This document shows positions 20,809-25,127 of a DNA stretch of 25,127 nucleotides, in pieces; positions within the stretch are counted from its first letter, which is position 1, and every line of letters begins with the position of its first letter. Made by a program: the position numbers and the translations under genes. Source of the stretch: an uncultured archaeon. GTDB lineage: Archaea; Nanobdellota; Nanobdellia; Pacearchaeales; GW2011-AR1. Under the pieces are notes generated by a model, which was not told the DNA's origin, did not search any database, and saw nothing but the letters and a program-made list of their open reading frames with translations. The DNA is taken from positions 1 to 25,127 of the forward strand of contig CAIQQL010000104.1 of assembly GCA_903873955.1 (NCBI GenBank). Reading direction: 5' to 3'.

Positions 20809-21501
20809 TTAATGCTCATGGACATGGCCTTCATGGCCAGGTTCATCATGATTATGTACCGGGGCAGGTTGGGCGCCTTGCTTTTCCTCAAAAGACAGAT
20901 CCTTCCCGATCAATTCCTTGAATTTCTCCTTGAATGCCGTGATGAAGACCACAAAACTCTTGGGCCCTTTTACTACGACCTGCTCTTTAAGGTCATACTC
21001 GGGTATGAATCCGAAGAACTGCCTGAACAAGAGCTCAATCCTCTCCTTTTCATCCTCCAATTTTTTTACGACGGTAAAAGAATAATGAAGATCCTTTCCG
21101 GCAAGAGGATTGTTGAAATCGACCGTGACCCTGCCGCCAGAGACGGCTATAACCTTTGCCATGGTGTTGTCCATCGTGAGCATCATGCCTACCTGAGGAT
21201 GGACCTGTTTTTCCGTGAAAATCTTCAAAGGGAGAACTTTCACCATCTCCTTCCTTCGAGGGCCAAAACCCTCCTTGAACGCGATGTCAACCTCATAGGC
21301 CTTGCCATATTCCTTGCCTTCAAGGGCCGCATCCAGTCCAGTGATGACCATCCCTTGCCCGACGACAATCAATAGTTTCTCAGGCTTAGCTTTTGGATCG
21401 AGCTTCTTCACTTCCTCTTCTATATTCGAGTCAAAGACCTGACCTTGGGAAGAACCCGTGAAACGGATTTCGACAAAATCATTTTTCTTTATCATTTCCA
21501 T
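20809..21501 (-). CDS. Long archaeal FKBP-type peptidyl-prolyl isomerase (SlyD-like)
   Basis: 230 residues. FKBP domain with inserted flap: KKNDFVEIRFTGSSQGQVFD, VVGQGMVITGLDAALEGKEY, then FKEGFGPRRKEMVKVLPLKI and VDFNNPLAGKDLHYSFTVVK. After residue 150 comes an extra alpha/beta domain of about 55 residues, as in archaeal long FKBPs of the FKBP26/29 type. The last 15 residues are His-rich (VHNHDEPGHEGHVHEH), as in SlyD proteins that bind nickel or zinc. It is predicted to be a cytosolic isomerase and chaperone. It shares one TATA box with the divergent aIF5A gene. The start at 21501 gives the correct TATA spacing; M3 (21495) is the alternative. Confidence 0.92.
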   Translation of the reverse strand: MEMIKKNDFVEIRFTGSSQGQVFDSNIEEEVKKLDPKAKPEKLLIVVGQGMVITGLDAALEGKEYGKAYEVDIAFKEGFGPRRKEMVKVLPLKIFTEKQVHPQVGMMLTMDNTMAKVIAVSGGRVTVDFNNPLAGKDLHYSFTVVKKLEDEKERIELLFRQFFGFIPEYDLKEQVVVKGPKSFVVFITAFKEKFKELIGKDLSFEEKQGAQPAPVHNHDEPGHEGHVHEH

Positions 21502-21520
21502 ATTTTCTGGTACGTAGTAA

Positions 21521-21531
21521 GTTTTATAAAC
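21521..21531. promoter_or_regulatory. Single near-palindromic TATA shared by FKBP and aIF5A genes
   Basis: GTTTTATAAAC reads as a TATA box on both strands. Its centre (21526) is 25 nt from the FKBP ATG (21501) and 26 nt from the aIF5A ATG (21552). There is no second TATA box in the 50-bp gap. Confidence 0.6.
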
Positions 21532-21551
21532 GTTTCTTCTTGTAGTTTGTC

Positions 21552-21944
21552 ATGGTATTACGATTAAGCACAGCCCATGAACTCCATTCAGGCGCCGCAT
21601 TTATGGTTGATGGCGTTGCAGTCATCGTCAGAAACAATGATATCAGCAAGACCGGAAAGCATGGAGCTAGCAAGTGCAGAATTGAAGCGATTGAAATATT
21701 CACCGGAAAAAAGAAGATCGTTTCTGTCCCAGGCGATTTCAAATTTGATGTCCCTATGATTGAAAAGAAAAGAGCACAGGTTCTGAGTGTCGGGGAGACC
21801 ACGGCATCAATCATGGATCTTGAAAACTATGAGACCCTTGACGTCGTATTCAGTGAAGAACTCAAAGGAAGCATCGTTCCAGAAAAGAATGTTGAATATT
21901 GGGATGTTGAAGGAAAGAAAGCAATCATGAGGGTCGTTCAATAA
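21552..21944 (+). CDS. eif5A: Translation initiation/elongation factor aIF5A
   Basis: 130 residues, the typical archaeal length. The modification loop is ISKTGKHGASK, with K36 expected to be converted to deoxyhypusine/hypusine. The usual proline of SKPGKHG is threonine here. The C-terminal OB domain holds VPMIEKKRAQVLSVGETTAS and IMDLENYETLDVVF. The protein rescues stalled peptide bonds, notably at polyproline. The TAA overlaps the ATG of eL40 by one base (TAATG), so the two are coupled. Confidence 0.95.
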   Translation: MVLRLSTAHELHSGAAFMVDGVAVIVRNNDISKTGKHGASKCRIEAIEIFTGKKKIVSVPGDFKFDVPMIEKKRAQVLSVGETTASIMDLENYETLDVVFSEELKGSIVPEKNVEYWDVEGKKAIMRVVQ

Positions 21945-22108
21945 TGGCAACCAAACTTCCTGTCGCCCAGACACGTATGTTCCAGAATATTTTTATTTGC
22001 AGAGAGTGCAACAGACGGGTACGAACCCAACCGGTAAGAATCCTCGCAAAGAAGGTGAAATGTCCAAAGTGTGGAAGCAAGGTTTTCAGACCAGTAAGAA
22101 AGAAGTAG
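21944..22108 (+). CDS. rpl40e: 50S ribosomal protein eL40
   Basis: 54 residues, a normal length. It opens MATKLPVAQTRMFQNIFICR and carries a zinc ribbon C-x2-C ... C-x2-C (ICRECNRRVR and VKCPKCGSKVF). It ends in the basic tail FRPVRKK. eL40 binds the large subunit near the sarcin-ricin/factor-binding region; in eukaryotes it is made as a ubiquitin fusion, and here it stands alone. It starts on the last base of the aIF5A stop codon and is followed 7 nt later by the site-2 protease gene. Confidence 0.93.
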   Translation: MATKLPVAQTRMFQNIFICRECNRRVRTQPVRILAKKVKCPKCGSKVFRPVRKK

Positions 22109-22115
22109 GTGCTCT

Positions 22116-23552
22116 GTGAGCTTTGTCATCTATGACTTAACGTTTATGGCCCTTTTTATTTTAGGGCTCATATTATTTCTTTACAAACGCAGAAAAAATC
22201 TCAAACGACAGGGGTTACTTTACTTATATCCCACCCGTGTAGGCATCCAGTTCATTGACAAATTCAGTGCCAGATTTGAGAAAATTCTCCGACCATTGCA
22301 ATATGCAGTCATCGGTTGCGGATACATCTTAATGGTCATCGGAGTCTGGATGATCGGGCGCCTAGCCTGGGTATACATCAGTTCTCCTACCATCGCCAGG
22401 GATCTCAAAGTGCCGGTCCTCATGCCTCTCGTCCCTTACCTCCCTTCACTTTTCAAGATCAATTACCTCCCCCAGTTCCCTTTTATCGACTGGATCCTGG
22501 TGATCGCAATCATCGCCATCCCGCATGAATTTGCCCACGGCATCTTTGCCAGGCTCAACAATATCAAGATCCACTCCACAGGATTTGGATTCCTAGGACC
22601 CTTCCTTGCAGCATTTGTGGAACCTGATGAAGAAAAGATGAACAAGAGCAGCAAGAAAGCCCAACTCAGCGTCCTTTCTGCCGGAACATTTGCAAACATC
22701 ATCACTTCCATCGCCTTTGTCATTGTCATGTGGATTTTCTTTGCCGCGGCCTTCCATCCTGCAGGCGTCCAGTTTGACAGCTATTCCATGACGATGATCA
22801 ACGTCTCAGACATCACAGGCATTGACGGGTATACCAACATCAGCAGCATGGAGAATATCTCCCTGATCATCCAAACAAATGACTCACTCATCCCCGTATT
22901 TGCAAAAAACAAGACTTTCTTCATACCTCCAGAAACCCTGCAGGCATCTCTGGCATTAAACAATCCAACTCTTATCGTCTATGATGACACCGCTGCAGCC
23001 CGTGCTCGCCTTTCCGGCACACTCGTCAAGATAGGCGGAGAGGCAGTAACGAACAAAGAAAGCGTCAAAACCCTGCTCCTGACACATCGACCAAACGAAA
23101 CCGTCGAGATTGTGACCCAACAAACCAATGGCACTTACGAAACATACCAGATCCCCTTAGGAGAACAAAATGGCTCAGCTTATCTCGGAATCCAAATCTA
23201 TGCAGTGAACACCCTCGGCATATATGAGAAAGCACGAATCACCTTCCTTGCCCTCACGAGCCCCTTACTCTATGAGAAGTATGTGAATAACATGTCCTAT
23301 GACTCTTATCTTGGAGATTTCGGCCTGTTTGTATATTATCTCCTCTGGTGGATTGTGCTCATCAGTTTCAGTGTCGCTCTCATGAACATGATCCCATTAG
23401 GGATTTTCGACGGCGGAAGATTCTTCCTTATCACCATATGGGGCATCACCGGCAGCAAAAGAGTTGGCGAATGGGCCTACAAGGCCTCTACGTACATCCT
23501 TCTGGCATTAGTTGCCGCAATGATGGTCAAATGGATATTTGTTATCTGGTAG
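22116..23552 (+). CDS. Site-2 protease (M50 family) intramembrane metalloprotease with PDZ-like insert
   Basis: 478 residues with about six or more TM segments. The zinc site is H137-E-F-A-H141 (IPHEFAHGIFARLNN) in a membrane helix. The third ligand is in MNMIPLGIFDGGRFF (D432), near the C-terminus. Between them is a soluble region (about 225-370) with a PDZ-like stretch: GTLVKIGGEAVTNKESVKTL then LGIQIYAV. Such proteases cut TM helices of regulators or signal peptides; RseP and SREBP S2P are the models. The start is GTG at 22116; an ATG at 22146 is an alternative. It is probably the last gene of the aIF5A-eL40 operon. Confidence 0.88.
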   Translation: MSFVIYDLTFMALFILGLILFLYKRRKNLKRQGLLYLYPTRVGIQFIDKFSARFEKILRPLQYAVIGCGYILMVIGVWMIGRLAWVYISSPTIARDLKVPVLMPLVPYLPSLFKINYLPQFPFIDWILVIAIIAIPHEFAHGIFARLNNIKIHSTGFGFLGPFLAAFVEPDEEKMNKSSKKAQLSVLSAGTFANIITSIAFVIVMWIFFAAAFHPAGVQFDSYSMTMINVSDITGIDGYTNISSMENISLIIQTNDSLIPVFAKNKTFFIPPETLQASLALNNPTLIVYDDTAAARARLSGTLVKIGGEAVTNKESVKTLLLTHRPNETVEIVTQQTNGTYETYQIPLGEQNGSAYLGIQIYAVNTLGIYEKARITFLALTSPLLYEKYVNNMSYDSYLGDFGLFVYYLLWWIVLISFSVALMNMIPLGIFDGGRFFLITIWGITGSKRVGEWAYKASTYILLALVAAMMVKWIFVIW

Positions 23553-23575
23553 ACGAAGAACGTTTTTAGACAAAC

Positions 23576-23926
23576 TTAGTTGATGAACTCAACACCACTC
23601 TTGGTATAAACGGCAAATCGGATACCGACGGGAATTGAAAGAAGAGCTGAGATGAGGGCCATATGCTCTTTGCCCGTTCCGGAAGCGATAGAAAGAGCAA
23701 CCTCAAAATCTCCACTAAGATGTTCTTTCAATGAGACCAGAAGTTCCTGTTTTAGAGCAGCGAGCGGCAGGTTAGCGTCCACCTCGACAGTCTCCGTACC
23801 CTCGGGAAAATTGCTGGTCGTTGCAGTCTTGACAATGAGGACTTTATCCCAAGTTCCCTTTTTGATGACCGCATTTATCTGACCCCAGTTTTCTTCATCT
23901 TTACCAACGAGAGCGACTAGTTCCAT
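23576..23926 (-). CDS. Small Rossmann-like protein resembling a CARF domain
   Basis: 116 residues. It begins with a strand and turn MELVALVGKDEENWGQINAV, followed by a second strand WDKVLIVKT. The C-terminal half has VALSIASGTGKEHMALISAL followed by strand IRFAVYTKSG. This resembles the CARF fold, where a TGGT-like loop before a helix binds cyclic oligoadenylate or nicotinamide-type ligands; here the loop reads ASGTGKEH. The match is to the pattern only. It has no effector domain. It is divergent from a winged-helix protein and the pair share one TATA box, recalling Csa3-type CARF-wHTH regulators in split form. No cas genes are near. Confidence 0.5.
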   Translation of the reverse strand: MELVALVGKDEENWGQINAVIKKGTWDKVLIVKTATTSNFPEGTETVEVDANLPLAALKQELLVSLKEHLSGDFEVALSIASGTGKEHMALISALLSIPVGIRFAVYTKSGVEFIN

Positions 23927-23943
23927 GGCACTTTAAAAAAGAT

Positions 23944-23956
23944 TAGATTTATAATG
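23944..23956. promoter_or_regulatory. Shared bidirectional TATA between CARF-like and wHTH genes
   Basis: The segment containing AGATTTATAATG reads as a TATA box on both strands. Its centre is about 24 nt from each ATG (23926 minus, 23974 plus). The whole gap is 47 bp. Confidence 0.55.
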
Positions 23957-23973
23957 ATTGTTATACTCAAAAA

Positions 23974-24429
23974 ATGATGGTGAGAGAAATTCCTTTGGCA
24001 GAAATTACTCTTCGAAGGTATGAAAAGCCATATGACACCTCGAAAAGGGAGATTGCCAAGAAAGTCTGTTTGAGTCTTGGGCTCTTGCAACCAGGGGACT
24101 CACGCGACATCATCGTCGATATTCTCATGACCCTTGAGGATGCAAGAAAACAAAAAGAATGGCTCACCTCATTTCAGATACGAGACCTGGTTGATGAAGT
24201 CCGTAAAAAAAACTCACAAGAAGCAAAGGGTCTTGCTGAAAGCAATATACGTCGACAACTCAAACGTCTCAGGGATGCACTCCTCGTCGACAAACAAGAG
24301 AACAAATATCGCATCTCAGAATTTGCTCCGCTGCCGGAACTTTTTGAATCAAAGATTGAAAAGTTCCTGATTCCTCAGGCAGTGGAACGCATAAAAGAGT
24401 ATCTTGCGAAGCTCGACAGCACCCAGTAG
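23974..24429 (+). CDS. Winged-helix DNA-binding protein
   Basis: 151 residues. The N-terminal 50 (MVREIPLAEITLRRYEKPYD, then REIAKKVCLSLGLLQPGDSR) is helical and unassigned. Residues about 50-115 form a winged helix: DIIVDILMTLEDARKQKEWL, TSFQIRDLVDEV, then recognition helix ESNIRRQLKRLRDALLVDKQ and wing ENKYRISEF. A C-terminal helix follows. It resembles archaeal transcription regulators that act as dimers. It is divergent from the CARF-like gene and shares its promoter, so it may regulate both. M2 at 23977 is an alternative start. Confidence 0.7.
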   Translation: MMVREIPLAEITLRRYEKPYDTSKREIAKKVCLSLGLLQPGDSRDIIVDILMTLEDARKQKEWLTSFQIRDLVDEVRKKNSQEAKGLAESNIRRQLKRLRDALLVDKQENKYRISEFAPLPELFESKIEKFLIPQAVERIKEYLAKLDSTQ

Positions 24430-24505
24430 TGCCAAAGAGAGAGTGTCAAGAATTCGTGGCTTGAATAGTGCTGTCAAATGGCGTGGCTTTTAGAAGTGAT
24501 GTCTT

Positions 24506-25127
24506 TTAAGTGAATTTTAATTCTTTATTACCCTTACCAAGATTGCAATCCCAACATAATGTTTGTAAGTTTTCCAATATTGTTTTTCCACCTTTTGAAA
24601 ATGGAATTTTGTGGTCAATATGCAAAATTACCCCAATGTCAGTAGCAGGACTTTTACCACAAAATACACATCTGAAATTATCTCTTTTTAATACCTCTAA
24701 TCTTAATCTTAAAGGGATATCTCGTTTATCTTCTTGTTTAATCGTTTTAATATTTTCAGAGGTATCTTTTGGTATGTCTTCATTTTGCTCAGCAATTATA
24801 ATTTTGCCCATCTTATATTCAATAAACTTGTAACATGCATTTGTCCAACCATTAAAATGTTTACGGATAGTATTATAATTAAATCGCGGTTTTACCGAAT
24901 CCCATTCAATTTTTGAAGGTCTATGCCCTAAAAGTTTCCAGACTCTTTCCAGCTCATTAAATATCTCTTTTTCAGAGATATAATCTTTTCTCTTTGGTTT
25001 CTCCCTTTGTTGTAATATAATATTTTTACCAGACAAATATATTTTTAGATTAACCATTGCTTCCGACCAATTCCCAAACTCACGCAAAACTGTTTGATGC
25101 TTAACAGAAGCATTGGAAGAATACTCT
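24506..25127 (-). CDS. HNH endonuclease with HNH-repeat modules, 5' end beyond window
   Basis: The frame is open past the right edge; an apparent TTG start at 25087 is internal, because the upstream codons (SVKHQTVLREFGNWSEA) belong to the same module. Two copies of the HNH-associated repeat are seen: the partial one just cited, and ELERVWKLLGHRPSKIEWDS followed by YNTIRKHFNGWTNACYKFIE. The C-terminal HNH domain has FRCVFCGKSP, VILHIDHKIPFSKGG and LQTLCWDCNLGKGNK, with the zinc cysteines and catalytic His in place. Such proteins are homing-type or mobile nucleases. The gene is AT-rich like the 10-13.7 kb island. No intron or intein host is visible here. Confidence 0.85.
   Translation of the reverse strand, partial: EYSSNASVKHQTVLREFGNWSEAMVNLKIYLSGKNIILQQREKPKRKDYISEKEIFNELERVWKLLGHRPSKIEWDSVKPRFNYNTIRKHFNGWTNACYKFIEYKMGKIIIAEQNEDIPKDTSENIKTIKQEDKRDIPLRLRLEVLKRDNFRCVFCGKSPATDIGVILHIDHKIPFSKGGKTILENLQTLCWDCNLGKGNKELKFT

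Noticed and set aside
1..25127. CRISPR array, rRNA genes, insertion sequences with transposase
   Set aside because: No regularly spaced repeats, rRNA segments or transposase motifs were seen on either strand.

Overview
The window is archaeal chromosomal DNA. It carries ribosomal proteins of the archaeal/eukaryotic type (eL21, eL18, eL40), RNA polymerase subunits Rpo3 and Rpo4, aIF5A, a Sec61-gamma-type SecE, FtsZ, leaderless TATA promoters (box about 25 nt before the ATG), tRNAs without an encoded CCA, and a tRNA intron with a bulge-helix-bulge splice motif. Compact gene spacing, very small conserved zinc proteins and a bacterial-type MetK suggest a DPANN lineage such as Woesearchaeota or a relative. 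That placement is inference and was not tested.

Layout. (1) 1-3191, minus strand: eL21, Rpo4, DUF655, uS13, uS4, uS11 and Rpo3 (running off the left edge), a fused ribosomal/RNA polymerase operon. (2) 3214-5860: a small zinc protein, a two-TM protein, tRNA-Leu(GAG) followed 16 nt later by a TPR gene, and a nucleotidyltransferase-GHMP kinase fusion. (3) 5929-7425: a ribbon-helix-helix protein divergent from the eL18-uL13-uS9 operon. (4) 7471-9846: an unknown protein, an XerA-like tyrosine recombinase, an RNase HII-like protein and a 52-aa protein. An exact 18-bp direct repeat brackets the last three genes. (5) 9884-13732: intron-bearing tRNA-Leu(UAA), then an AT-rich island with a PD-(D/E)XK-like protein, a small basic HTH-like protein, and a two-gene operon. 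That operon encodes a zinc-ribbon/TM/LEA2-like protein and a 543-aa type I membrane glycoprotein-like protein that I read as a candidate archaeal fusexin (HAP2/Fsx1 family). (6) 13921-15689: bacterial-type MetK divergent from an HTH-CBS regulator across a 20-bp palindrome. (7) 15808-23552: a dCTP deaminase-Nudix fusion, TatD nuclease, SecE, a methyltransferase, FtsZ, a long FKBP divergent from aIF5A, then eL40 and a site-2 protease. (8) 23576-25127: a CARF-like protein divergent from a winged-helix protein, and an HNH endonuclease with HNH-repeat modules running off the right edge.

Most of the window is housekeeping: translation, transcription, secretion and division. The accessory signal is concentrated at 7986-13732. 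There a recombinase with flanking repeats and a tRNA gene sit beside foreign-looking genes, including the fusexin candidate and its co-transcribed zinc-ribbon partner. Known archaeal fsx1 genes lie in integrated mobile elements, so this setting fits. The fusexin assignment rests on architecture and remembered motif spacing, not on a database search. No stretch longer than about 190 bases lacks a gene.
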